DNA of 10,412 nt from Candidatus Dadabacteria bacterium (GTDB taxonomy: Bacteria > Desulfobacterota_D > UBA1144 > Nemesobacterales > UBA2774), in assembly GCA_020054175.1 (NCBI GenBank), contig JAGVLR010000217.1, positions 1 to 10,412 on the forward strand, given 5' to 3'. Made by a program: the position numbers and the translations under genes. The notes under the pieces are model-generated. The model was not told the origin of the DNA, did not search any database, and was given only the letters and a program-made list of their open reading frames with translations. This document shows positions 1-6,313 of the stretch, one piece after another. Numbering within the stretch: position 1 is the first letter of the stretch; each line of letters begins with the position of its first letter.

Positions 1-311
1 AGCGTTTCGTCGAAAGGAACGAAAGCCTCGCCGAACCTCGTTATAGACTTCTTGTCCCCGAGCGCCTTAAGGAAAGCGTCCCCGAGGGCAAGGCCGACGT
101 CCTCGACAGTGTGGTGAAAATCGACTTCGAGGTCCCCGGCAGCTTTAATCGTGAGGTCGAAGTATCCGTGCTTCGCAAACTGGGCGAGCATGTGGTCGAA
201 GAAGGGTATGCCGGTGTCTATGTCGAAATTCCCTTCTCCGTCGAGGTTAATTTCGACTTCGACCTTCACTTCCGAGGTGGCTCTTTCCGTCTTGGCTTTT
301 CTTTTGGGCAT
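1..311 (-). CDS. hisB: Imidazoleglycerol-phosphate dehydratase, N-terminal part (runs off the left edge)
   Basis: HisB dehydrates imidazole glycerol phosphate to imidazole acetol phosphate, the sixth step of histidine synthesis, in the cytosol, with a di-manganese site. Seen here are the first 103 residues; the C-terminal half lies beyond the left edge. Family hallmarks in order: LDGEG (23-27), TGIPFFDHML (33-42), a His at 48, GDLEVDFHHTVEDVG (59-73) carrying the metal-ligand HHxxED cluster, and LGDKKSITRFG (84-94). The usual Gly of the last motif is Ser89 here. The start is the ATG at 311-309: an in-frame TGA (326-324) lies just upstream and there is no other Met before residue 41. There is no Shine-Dalgarno sequence ahead of it. 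The gene is the first of its transcript, divergent from ybeY, with its own predicted promoter. It is the monofunctional type at its N-terminus: no HAD phosphatase domain precedes the dehydratase. The fold and motifs leave little doubt. Confidence 0.93.
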   Translation of the reverse strand, partial: MPKRKAKTERATSEVKVEVEINLDGEGNFDIDTGIPFFDHMLAQFAKHGYFDLTIKAAGDLEVDFHHTVEDVGLALGDAFLKALGDKKSITRFGEAFVPFDET

Positions 312-322
312 AATTGCTAAGA

Positions 323-350
323 ATCATATCAGAAATTAAGTGAGTGTCCA
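323..350 (-). promoter_or_regulatory. Predicted sigma-70-type promoter for hisB
   Basis: Read on the minus strand, TGGACA (350-345, 5 of 6 to TTGACA) and TATGAT (328-323, 5 of 6 to TATAAT) are separated by 16 bp. A start about 7 nt past the -10 box would fall near 316, leaving only about 5 nt before the hisB ATG at 311. That matches the absence of a Shine-Dalgarno sequence. This is a pattern match only; no expression evidence is available. Confidence 0.5.
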
Positions 351-405
351 ATGCCTCCTGCACAGCGAAAACGGCGGGGTAGTTTCGCCTGAAGGCCGCT
401 CCGAG

Positions 406-411
406 TAAAAT
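406..411 (+). promoter_or_regulatory. Candidate -10 box directly upstream of ybeY
   Basis: TAAAAT lies 8 nt before the ybeY ATG at 420, and no Shine-Dalgarno sequence is visible between them. If used, the transcript would begin almost at the start codon (leaderless). No good -35 hexamer is found 16-18 bp upstream (TTTCGC at 383-388 is poor), so the call is weak. A small imperfect hairpin (365-388, arms GCGAAA(A)C and GTTTCGC) sits just upstream and has no T-run. Confidence 0.25.
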
Positions 412-419
412 ATAGCCCC

Positions 420-851
420 ATGAAAATCGCTCTTACCGACGAGACCGGCGAGCTCGACGCGCGCTACAAGGCGCTCCTCAGAAAGATCGCGGGCGCTGTG
501 CTAAGGAAGCTCGAGGTCGACAAAAGCTCCGAGCTGTCTATCACGTCTATAGGCGACGCCGGGATGCGCGAGCTGAACCGTTCGTGGAGGGGTATCGACC
601 GCGCGACGGATGTCCTCTCCTTCCCGCAGGATGCCGAGGGACCTGTACCGCTTCTGGGCGATATAGTGATCTCCGTGGATACGACGAGAAGGCACGCCGT
701 CAGGTACGGCAACACATTTCACGAGGAAATAAAGAAGCTCATCGTCCACGGCATCCTACATCTCCTGGGGCACGACCACAAAAAGAAGAAGGAAAAGGAG
801 CTCATGCGGAGCCTCGAAGATGAGCTTTTACAGCAGGTAAAAGATCTTTAA
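420..851 (+). CDS. ybeY: Endoribonuclease YbeY, rRNA maturation factor
   Basis: YbeY is a small zinc-dependent endoribonuclease involved in 16S rRNA 3'-end maturation and ribosome quality control. The 143-residue length is typical. The diagnostic signature is present and complete: HGILHLLGHDH at 110-120, with His110, His114 and His120 as the expected zinc ligands. Also conserved are LNRSWRGIDRATDVLSFP (52-69, including Arg57) and LLGDIVIS (78-85). The tail after the signature is Lys-rich (KKKKEKE, 121-127) and then a short helix, as often seen in the family. The start ATG at 420 gives the expected N-terminus, but it has no recognisable ribosome binding site. The gene is divergent from hisB and convergent with a CNNM/CorC gene, the stops being only 14 bp apart. 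In E. coli ybeY sits in ybeZ-ybeY-ybeX-lnt; no ybeZ or lnt is visible here. Function is inferred from the family but the assignment is very secure. Confidence 0.96.
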   Translation: MKIALTDETGELDARYKALLRKIAGAVLRKLEVDKSSELSITSIGDAGMRELNRSWRGIDRATDVLSFPQDAEGPVPLLGDIVISVDTTRRHAVRYGNTFHEEIKKLIVHGILHLLGHDHKKKKEKELMRSLEDELLQQVKDL

Positions 852-865
852 GATCGGCGGGAAAA

Positions 866-2098
866 TCACTTCTTCTTTTTCTGTGCGACCCTTACTTCAT
901 CTATGGAACGCGTGGTCGCCCTGGTAATCGTATACTGCCATCCGTTGTGCTTTATCTTCTCCCCGGGCGTTGGAATCGCTCCGGACTGGGTCAGCAAAAA
1001 TCCGCCCAGGGTTTCGTAATCGTCGCTCTCGGGTATACCGAGCGCCAGCTCGTCGTTTATCACGTCTATCTCTATCTTCGGATTTACGAGGTACTCGTTC
1101 TCCCCCGTCTTCCTCCAGAGCCTGGCCCCCTTGTCGTATTCGTCTTCTATCTCGCCCACGACCTCTTCCAGGATGTCCTCGAGCGCGATGATTCCGGCAG
1201 CGCTTCCGTACTCGTCTATTACGACCGCGAGACCCGCGATCCCCTCCTTCATTTCGTCCAGAAGCTCGTCGACGTATTTGGCTTCGGGGACATAGTACGG
1301 CGTTCGGGCGAAGCTCTTCACCTTCTCATCGGGGTTCTCGCCGAGTAGGTAAAAAGAGTGCAGCATGCCGGTGATATTATCCGTCCTCGACGAATAAATC
1401 GGTATACGCGTGTGGCCTGTTTCGTTTATCGTGCGTATTGCATCGCGCACGGTGGCCTCCTCGCTGAGGGAGGTCACATTAATGAGCGGGATCATTATCT
1501 CGGCTACAGTCGTCTCCGAGAACCTGAATATCCTCTTTATGATCCTGTCCTTGTAATCGACCTTGGGAACGGTCGTGTCGCCCTCTATCACGCCGATAAG
1601 CTCCTCGCGGGTGACGAATACGCTCTTCGTGTTTCCGATAAGCGTGAGGATCTTCTTCGTGAAAATGTTAACGACGATCAGAACCGGCGAGAGTATCCAC
1701 GATGTGACGAGAAGGGGATATATCGCCCACAGGATCGCCGTGTCTCTCTTTCTCTGGAAGACAGCCTTCGGAACAATCTGCCCGAATATGACTATGAGCG
1801 GGGCGAGAATCAGGACGGCGTAGAATTCGGACCCCCGGCCGTATTCCTTTTCTATATAAAGCGTCATTACCACGGTGCTGGTTATGAGCGCGAGGTTTAT
1901 CCCGACGAGCGTGGTGCTCACGAACCGCTCAATCTCGGAGAAGGCGTTCATAACGAGCTTAGCGCTCTGTGAGCCGCCGTCCGCCAGCGTCTTCAGCTTT
2001 ATCTTGTCGCACGATATAAGAGCTATTTCGGCCCCGGCGAAGAAGCCCTGAACGAGAAGCGATACGGCCACGATAGCTATGACGATTTCAAGCGACAT
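866..2098 (-). CDS. CNNM/CorC-family membrane protein, second tandem copy (DUF21 + CBS pair + CorC_HlyC)
   Basis: This 410-residue inner-membrane protein belongs to the HlyC/CorC (CNNM) family, whose better-studied members move or sense Mg2+ and other divalent cations. An N-terminal DUF21 membrane domain (about 1-155) has hydrophobic segments near 5-29, 62-82, 92-112 and 122-148, and carries GFFAGAEIALIS at 18-29. A CBS pair follows (about 192-322) with the family signature VVIDEYGSAAGII (292-304) and LEDILEEVVGEIEDEYD (306-322). The CorC_HlyC domain (about 330-405) includes YETLGGFLL (361-369). The protein ends in KKKK. Two departures from the usual family pattern are GQIVPK (106-111) where GExxPK is normal, and IPLINV (203-208) where MTPRxDV is normal. 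The ATG at 2098 is supported by AGGAGGT (2110-2104) 5 nt upstream, inside the end of the preceding CNNM gene; the two frames overlap by 11 bp. Old annotations call such proteins 'hemolysin'; that is misleading. The transported ion is not shown by the sequence. Confidence 0.92.
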   Translation of the reverse strand: MSLEIVIAIVAVSLLVQGFFAGAEIALISCDKIKLKTLADGGSQSAKLVMNAFSEIERFVSTTLVGINLALITSTVVMTLYIEKEYGRGSEFYAVLILAPLIVIFGQIVPKAVFQRKRDTAILWAIYPLLVTSWILSPVLIVVNIFTKKILTLIGNTKSVFVTREELIGVIEGDTTVPKVDYKDRIIKRIFRFSETTVAEIMIPLINVTSLSEEATVRDAIRTINETGHTRIPIYSSRTDNITGMLHSFYLLGENPDEKVKSFARTPYYVPEAKYVDELLDEMKEGIAGLAVVIDEYGSAAGIIALEDILEEVVGEIEDEYDKGARLWRKTGENEYLVNPKIEIDVINDELALGIPESDDYETLGGFLLTQSGAIPTPGEKIKHNGWQYTITRATTRSIDEVRVAQKKKK

Positions 2099-3431
2099 CC
2101 GCCACCTCCTCGCCCCGCCTCTGCACTCTTATTTCCGTTATGCGTTTTCCCGAAATCTTGCTCACCTGAAATGTAATAGCCCCGTGGGAGACGTTCTCAC
2201 CTTCCTTCGGAAATCTTCCGAACATATCGAATATGAACCCGGCGACTGTTTCATGATCTTCTTCGAGCGCAAGGACCGACTGTTCGAGATCTTCGCCCAG
2301 GCTGTCGAGGCCGCCGAATCTCAGCACCATAAAGAGGTAAGTATCGTTAAACTCCTCTATCTTCATCGTGCCCGGAATAACGAACGTATCCCTCTCGCAC
2401 CTGACCGCGGGTTTCTTCAGAACTCTCCTTTCGTCTTCTATCTCCCCGAAAAGCTCTTCGAGTATGTCTTCGAGCGTAACCAGACCGTCGAACCGCCCGT
2501 ACTCGTCGACGACAATCGCAATATGATTCCTGTTGTGCTGAAACTCCGTAAGCAGATCGAACGCCATCTTCGTCCTGGGTATGAAATAAGGAGGCCTCAA
2601 AAGGCTTCCCGGATTTCCGGCGCCCGAGAGCCCGGATGTGAGCATGTCTTTCGAGTAGAGAACGCCGACTATATTGTCCTTGTCCCCGTCGTAAACCGGG
2701 ATCCTCGAATAACCCCTTTTCTTGATCTCGTATATTGCTTCCTTCCACCCTGTATTGAGCGGTAGAACGAAGCAGTCGACGCTCGGCGTCATAAGTTTGT
2801 ACGCGGGGACATCCTCGAGCTTGAACAGGCTCGCCACGAGCTTCATCTCCTCGTCGGTTATGACACCCTCCTCGCTCCCTATGTCCACGAGCGCCTTGAC
2901 TTCGTCCGTCGTGAAGCCGTTATCCTGCTCGTACTCCATATTGCCGCCCAGGAGTCTCGTGAATCCCATGGAAAGCATCATCAGCACCCACCTTACCGGC
3001 GCGATTACATTATAGAAGAAGTGAAGGGGATACGCGACCAGCCTCGATATGACGCGGGGATATTTTACGCCGAGTGTTTTGGGACCTATTTCACCGAGAA
3101 GAAGAAGGCTCGGCGACGCTATGGCGATGGAAAGAAGCATCACCGTATGGTCCGAGAGACCTCCCAGAAGTCTGCTCACCGTGATTCCTATGACGCTCGC
3201 ATAGGCTACGTTCACCACCTCGTCCGCGAAGAGTATTGTGACGATGAGTTTATACGGCTCTTGCAGGAGCCTCTCGATATACTTCGAGCTTCTCTTTCCC
3301 TCTTTCCTGAGACTTTCGAGCTGGTGCCGTCCCAGCGAGAAGAGGGCGCCTTCTGACGTGCTGAAGAAGCCCGAAATTATGAGGAGGAGCACTATGAGAA
3401 GAAGATGAGATGTAAGCGCAGCTTCGTCCAT
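2088..3431 (-). CDS. CNNM/CorC-family membrane protein, first tandem copy (DUF21 + CBS pair + CorC_HlyC)
   Basis: This 447-residue paralogue of the next gene has the same architecture: DUF21 membrane domain (about 1-165; hydrophobic segments near 7-23, 62-84, 95-113 and 131-155), CBS pair (about 208-332) and C-terminal CorC_HlyC domain (about 343-438). Key motifs are SGFFSTSEGALFSLGRHQLE (20-39), the canonical GEIGPKTL (113-120), SRIPVYDGDKDNIVGVLYSK (242-261), VVDEYGRFDGLVTLEDILEE (307-326) and ETVAGFIFDMFG (394-405). The regular MTPR motif reads MTPSVD (214-219). An extra stretch (about 371-390) in the CorC_HlyC domain splits the element before the ETVAGF motif. The ATG at 3431 immediately follows the thiL stop (TAA at 3434-3432), which is in frame and so forbids an upstream start. 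The nearest good Shine-Dalgarno sequence, AGGAGGT (3459-3453), is 21 nt away, so initiation probably depends on ribosomes finishing thiL. The likely role is divalent-cation transport or homeostasis, by family only. Confidence 0.92.
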   Translation of the reverse strand: MDEAALTSHLLLIVLLLIISGFFSTSEGALFSLGRHQLESLRKEGKRSSKYIERLLQEPYKLIVTILFADEVVNVAYASVIGITVSRLLGGLSDHTVMLLSIAIASPSLLLLGEIGPKTLGVKYPRVISRLVAYPLHFFYNVIAPVRWVLMMLSMGFTRLLGGNMEYEQDNGFTTDEVKALVDIGSEEGVITDEEMKLVASLFKLEDVPAYKLMTPSVDCFVLPLNTGWKEAIYEIKKRGYSRIPVYDGDKDNIVGVLYSKDMLTSGLSGAGNPGSLLRPPYFIPRTKMAFDLLTEFQHNRNHIAIVVDEYGRFDGLVTLEDILEELFGEIEDERRVLKKPAVRCERDTFVIPGTMKIEEFNDTYLFMVLRFGGLDSLGEDLEQSVLALEEDHETVAGFIFDMFGRFPKEGENVSHGAITFQVSKISGKRITEIRVQRRGEEVADVA

Positions 3432-4415
3432 TTAGCTACCGGAATGAACAAAACCTCCTTCTCTCAAAGCGATCTCGTTACCGCTGGAGTCGGTTACCGT
3501 GAGCACCGCCCCCGGCGAAACGTCCCCGATCTCGGTGATGTCGATTTTAAGCCTGTCGGATAATCTCATTATTTCATCGCGCCTGTCGGGGGGCGATGTG
3601 AAAAGAAGCTCGTAATCTTCGCCGCCCGAGAGCGCTGGACCATAAAAATCGTCTGTATACTCCCCGGCAATGGCGCGGTAATCGCCGGAGAGAGGAATGC
3701 GCTCGACGTTAACTCTCGCGCCGACGCCGTGGGTCACGGTTATTCGTTTGAGGTCGAGCGCAAGCCCGTCGCTCACATCTATCATGGCCGTTGCGAGCTT
3801 TTCGTCCGCAAGCGCCTTGCCGAGCGCGAGACGCGGATTCGGACGGAGATGTCTTTCCACGAGCCGCCTGCCCTGCCCTTCCTTCCCGCCCTTTTTCAGT
3901 ATCATGAGGCCGAGCGCGGAATCCCCGAGAGCACCGCTCACGTATATGACGTCCCCGGGCGAAGCGCCGCTCCGCGTGACGACGCATTCGGGTTCTACGA
4001 ATCCGAGCACGGTTATATCGAGAAAAATCCTTTCCGACGAGCTCAGGTTGCCCCCTGTGAGCTTCACGCCGAATTCCTCCTCGGCGGATTCGAAGCCCCG
4101 CATCAGTTCTTCGAGAAAGCGATCGTCCTCGCGCTTCGTATAGCCGAGCGACGCGAGTATATATTTCGGAACGCCGCCCATGGCGCCGATGTCGCTGACG
4201 GATACGGCGACCGACTTACGCGCGAGGCCGGCGGGAGATATGATGGATTTTATAAAATGAACGTCCTCTACCTGGCAGTCGGTCGTCACGAGTAGCAGCT
4301 TTCCCGGCTCCGTGCGAAGCGCGGCAGCGTCGTCGCCAATCCCGACCTCAACGCCTTTTCCGCTGTTAGAGAAACGCTCGCCGATGAGACGGAGAGCGTC
4401 AAGCTCATTTATCAT
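3432..4415 (-). CDS. thiL: Thiamine-monophosphate kinase
   Basis: ThiL phosphorylates thiamine monophosphate with ATP to give thiamine pyrophosphate, the last step of cofactor synthesis, and needs Mg2+. The 327-residue length is normal. All the family blocks are present: GIGDDAAAL (25-33) and VTTDCQVEDVHFI (43-55) for Mg-ATP and substrate, SDIGAMGGVPKYILASLG (74-91), the glycine-rich LTGGNLSSSE (119-128), SGASPGDVIYVSGALGDSA (149-167), RHLRPNPRLALGKAL (188-202), MIDVSDGLALDL (211-222) and ALSGGEDYELLF (261-272). It starts at the ATG at 4415, with only weak Shine-Dalgarno resemblance upstream. It is the first gene of a leftward operon with two CNNM proteins; its stop codon abuts the next ATG. 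No TPP riboswitch is seen upstream, in keeping with a salvage or housekeeping kinase rather than a regulated thiamine operon. The assignment is secure. Confidence 0.96.
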   Translation of the reverse strand: MINELDALRLIGERFSNSGKGVEVGIGDDAAALRTEPGKLLLVTTDCQVEDVHFIKSIISPAGLARKSVAVSVSDIGAMGGVPKYILASLGYTKREDDRFLEELMRGFESAEEEFGVKLTGGNLSSSERIFLDITVLGFVEPECVVTRSGASPGDVIYVSGALGDSALGLMILKKGGKEGQGRRLVERHLRPNPRLALGKALADEKLATAMIDVSDGLALDLKRITVTHGVGARVNVERIPLSGDYRAIAGEYTDDFYGPALSGGEDYELLFTSPPDRRDEIMRLSDRLKIDITEIGDVSPGAVLTVTDSSGNEIALREGGFVHSGS

Positions 4416-4425
4416 TTCGGATCAA

Positions 4426-4463
4426 ATTCCGGAGATAAGTATATTCGATTGAGTATTCCGGAG
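4426..4463. repeat. Pair of 9-bp direct repeats and weak -10 candidate upstream of thiL
   Basis: ATTCCGGAG occurs at 4426-4434 and again at 4455-4463, 29 bp apart start to start, in the thiL leader. Each copy contains the palindrome TCCGGA. Between them, on the minus strand, lies TATACT (4443-4438, 5 of 6 to TATAAT), but without a convincing -35 hexamer. Repeats flanking a promoter could be an operator for a dimeric regulator; the regulator is unknown and chance cannot be excluded. Confidence 0.3.
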
Positions 4464-4574
4464 TTATAACAATTTTTTCAGGAGATTTACTGACGGAATT
4501 CTGTGTTCGGTCGCACAAATGAGGGTCAGAGTCTTTCATAACTCGCTATCATTTAAATAATTACTTCGCATTGG

Positions 4575-4605
4575 TTGAACTAAAGTTTAGGATATTCGTT
4601 ATAAT
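4575..4605 (+). promoter_or_regulatory. Predicted promoter of the GT-C glycosyltransferase gene
   Basis: A perfect TATAAT (4600-4605) is preceded by TTGAAC (4575-4580, 4 of 6 to TTGACA) with a 19-bp spacer, which is slightly long. Transcription would begin near 4612. This places the whole element inside what a longest-ORF call would treat as coding (from a TTG at 4571) and favours the GTG at 4631 as the true start. Confidence 0.5.
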
Positions 4606-4620
4606 ATGTCAACCTGAAAC

Positions 4621-4625
4621 GGAAG
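4621..4625 (+). promoter_or_regulatory. Ribosome binding site deciding the glycosyltransferase start
   Basis: GGAAG ends 5 nt before the GTG at 4631. No comparable sequence precedes the in-frame TTG at 4571. Together with the TATAAT box at 4600-4605 it supports initiation at the GTG. Confidence 0.45.
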
Positions 4626-4630
4626 CCGAA

Positions 4631-6160
4631 GTGACGCACTCGCCGCATTTTTACAGATTCAGTCTCACAGTAATAATACTGCTCTGCATAAAACTCGCGC
4701 TCGCAATTTATCTGTATGGTCTCGGTTTTCTGAGCCTCTCTGCAGATGAATATTCACGTGGGATAACTGCGGCAAGGTGGGCGCTCGACGGCGAGATACC
4801 GCTCGGTATCTACATGTACGCATGGCTGCCTTTCGAGTCTTACGTCAACGGGCTCGCGCTCATGATATGGGACGACGTCATATGGACGCCGCGCATCACG
4901 GTATTCATTTTTTCCTGCGTCCTTCTCGTTTATTTTCTGAAGCTCGTTCACTACCTTTTCAAATCTCTCGTCGTAACGCTCATAGCCGGCCTCCTCCTCA
5001 TTTTCAATCCCTGGTTCGTCTGGCTGAGCGGAACGCCGATGCTCGACATCTACTATCTTGCGCCGTTCGCCGCGGGGCTTTATTACGTTACGAAGTGGAT
5101 AGAGGAAAGGCGTAGCGTTTTTCTGATCGCGGGAGGGATTCTCTTTTTCCTTTCCACGGGATTTCACAGCCAGGGCTGGATTCTCGTAAACGCCGCGAAC
5201 CTTTTCGTAGCGGGCTTCGCTGTCGGATTTCTCAGAAAGAAAAACTGGAGAGCAGTTTTCGAGATCGCGGGTTTCCTTCTCCTTGGTAATCTCTTCATCG
5301 TCTTCTATCTCCCGGTAGAGCACTCCGCCACGGGTGAATGGCTATACATGTTCAGGGACCACGCCGTGAGGACCCTTCCCTACTATGCCGACTACAACGT
5401 CACGCTCTGGGAGAAGCTCGAATATTATCCCCGGCTCGTATACCGATCCGCGAGCTGGATCGTCTGGCTCTTTTTTCCTGTGGGAATATATGCCTCATTG
5501 AGAGGACAACGCAAGGTAGCCGCGCTCTTTCCGCTCGCGGCCGGGCTCATCGCTTTGGCCGTTTATTCGGTCTACAACGTCTACTCAGTCCCGGCGTCGG
5601 CAGCGCCGGGGCGCTACGCCCTTCCGTTCTTCATGCTTTTCGTGCCGTACTCCGCCCTCGGCATTTACACGCTCTTCTTCCGAAATGTCCGCGAGCCGAT
5701 CGCATGGCTCCTCCGCGGCGCGGCGGCGGTGCTCGTCGTTTTTTTACTCTGGGCGAGCTTCCTCAAGCTTCCGGAATACGAAACTAAGGGAGCGCGTGAG
5801 GCGGTGAACGTCGGTCTCTTTGTCAGGGACGCCATGGAAAACGAACCGCCTGACAAAGACGGCACAGTAATCATCGAGCGCGCTTACTGGGATTTCCTCT
5901 ATGTGATGCTGGCTGTGCGGCGCTTCGATCTGGTGCGGTACGACAGGCCGCTCACGGATGAATACGCGGGCACCCCTTCCGATTTTCTCTCAATGAGCGA
6001 CGAGGAAATACTCGCCCGCTTAAAGAAAGAGAACGCGAGGTTCATAATCGTCAGGGACGGCGCGATAAAGGAGAGATTGAGCGGGTTCGACTTTATCCGG
6101 AAGGTCAGGGACTCAAATGAATGGGTCGCTTACGAGATCGGCCCGGGCGTGATGCGATAG
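4631..6160 (+). CDS. GT-C fold membrane glycosyltransferase (GT39/ArnT/PMT-like), substrate unknown
   Basis: This 509-residue polytopic inner-membrane protein has the layout of GT39/GT83-type transferases, which move a sugar from a polyprenyl-phosphate donor to lipid A, protein or glycan on the periplasmic face. A first membrane segment (about 10-34) is followed by a loop with the acidic pair Asp39-Glu40 (LSADEYSRG), the position of the catalytic acidic motif in this superfamily. Then comes NPWFVWLSGTPMLDIYYLAP (126-145), resembling the PMT_2 region, further hydrophobic segments to about 380, PGRYALPFF (326-334), and a soluble C-terminal domain of about 130 residues (380-509). The start is uncertain: the in-frame TTG at 4571 would add 20 residues, but a perfect TATAAT lies within that extension. 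GTG at 4631 has a GGAAG Shine-Dalgarno sequence and gives a sensible N-terminus directly before the first membrane helix. The gene stands alone, divergent from thiL and convergent with an efflux permease, so context gives no acceptor. The superfamily is fairly sure; family and substrate are not. Confidence 0.75.
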   Translation: MTHSPHFYRFSLTVIILLCIKLALAIYLYGLGFLSLSADEYSRGITAARWALDGEIPLGIYMYAWLPFESYVNGLALMIWDDVIWTPRITVFIFSCVLLVYFLKLVHYLFKSLVVTLIAGLLLIFNPWFVWLSGTPMLDIYYLAPFAAGLYYVTKWIEERRSVFLIAGGILFFLSTGFHSQGWILVNAANLFVAGFAVGFLRKKNWRAVFEIAGFLLLGNLFIVFYLPVEHSATGEWLYMFRDHAVRTLPYYADYNVTLWEKLEYYPRLVYRSASWIVWLFFPVGIYASLRGQRKVAALFPLAAGLIALAVYSVYNVYSVPASAAPGRYALPFFMLFVPYSALGIYTLFFRNVREPIAWLLRGAAAVLVVFLLWASFLKLPEYETKGAREAVNVGLFVRDAMENEPPDKDGTVIIERAYWDFLYVMLAVRRFDLVRYDRPLTDEYAGTPSDFLSMSDEEILARLKKENARFIIVRDGAIKERLSGFDFIRKVRDSNEWVAYEIGPGVMR

Positions 6161-6164
6161 GGCT

Positions 6165-6300
6165 TCTCACTCCCCTCTCCCTTGAGGGAACGGATGCGAG
6201 CGAGTGAGCATTCGGACGCCCCCGGCTGACTGCACGGAAGTCCATCCAGTACCGGTCGAAAGTGACCACAACTACAACGGGGGCAGGGGTGAGGGTGATT
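6165..6300. repeat. Imperfect inverted repeat with CTCACTCCCCT / AGGGGTGAG ends
   Basis: The left end, CTCACTCCCCTCTCCC (6166-6168 onward), is nearly the reverse complement of the right end, GGGGGCAGGGGTGAG (6279-6293); the arms pair at about 12 of 15 positions with one unpaired base. Beside the left arm is a small perfect hairpin, TCCCT-TG-AGGGA (6178-6189). C-rich ends of this style, with CCCTCTCCC and GGGTGAGGG, are known from many bacterial intergenic repeat families. I infer a decayed copy of such an element. Copy number elsewhere in the genome cannot be seen. Confidence 0.45.
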
Positions 6301-6313
6301 CCTTTTTACAGTT

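Noticed and set aside
111..320. Plus-strand open frame at the left edge
   Set aside because: It lies antisense to the hisB N-terminus, which carries HHTVED and FDHML; the plus frame has no recognisable features.
843..883. Bidirectional terminator between ybeY and the CNNM gene
   Set aside because: GATCTT-T-AAGATC (843-855) is a perfect inverted repeat but has a 1-nt centre, is AT-rich, and is not followed directly by a T-run; the T-rich stretch at 870-883 is the antisense of the KKKK codons.
1358..1972. Long open frame on the plus strand opposite the second CNNM gene
   Set aside because: It is antisense to a gene with unmistakable DUF21/CBS/CorC motifs, has no family resemblance or ribosome binding site, and arises from the codon bias of the real gene.
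2079..2765. 228-codon open frame on the plus strand opposite the first CNNM gene
   Set aside because: It spans the antisense of two real genes, its composition is Arg/Glu/Pro-rich without motifs, and it has no start signals.
866..3431. Hemolysin toxin genes
   Set aside because: The 'hemolysin C' label of this family is historical; the domains are those of CNNM/CorC metal-homeostasis proteins and no toxin features are present.
4416..4570. TPP riboswitch upstream of thiL
   Set aside because: The conserved CUGAGA and paired pyrophosphate-sensor segments are absent on the minus strand, and the leader appears too short.
6303..6307. Intrinsic terminator for the glycosyltransferase gene
   Set aside because: A TTTTT run exists, but the paired arms upstream are about 110 bp apart and imperfect, which is not a terminator hairpin.
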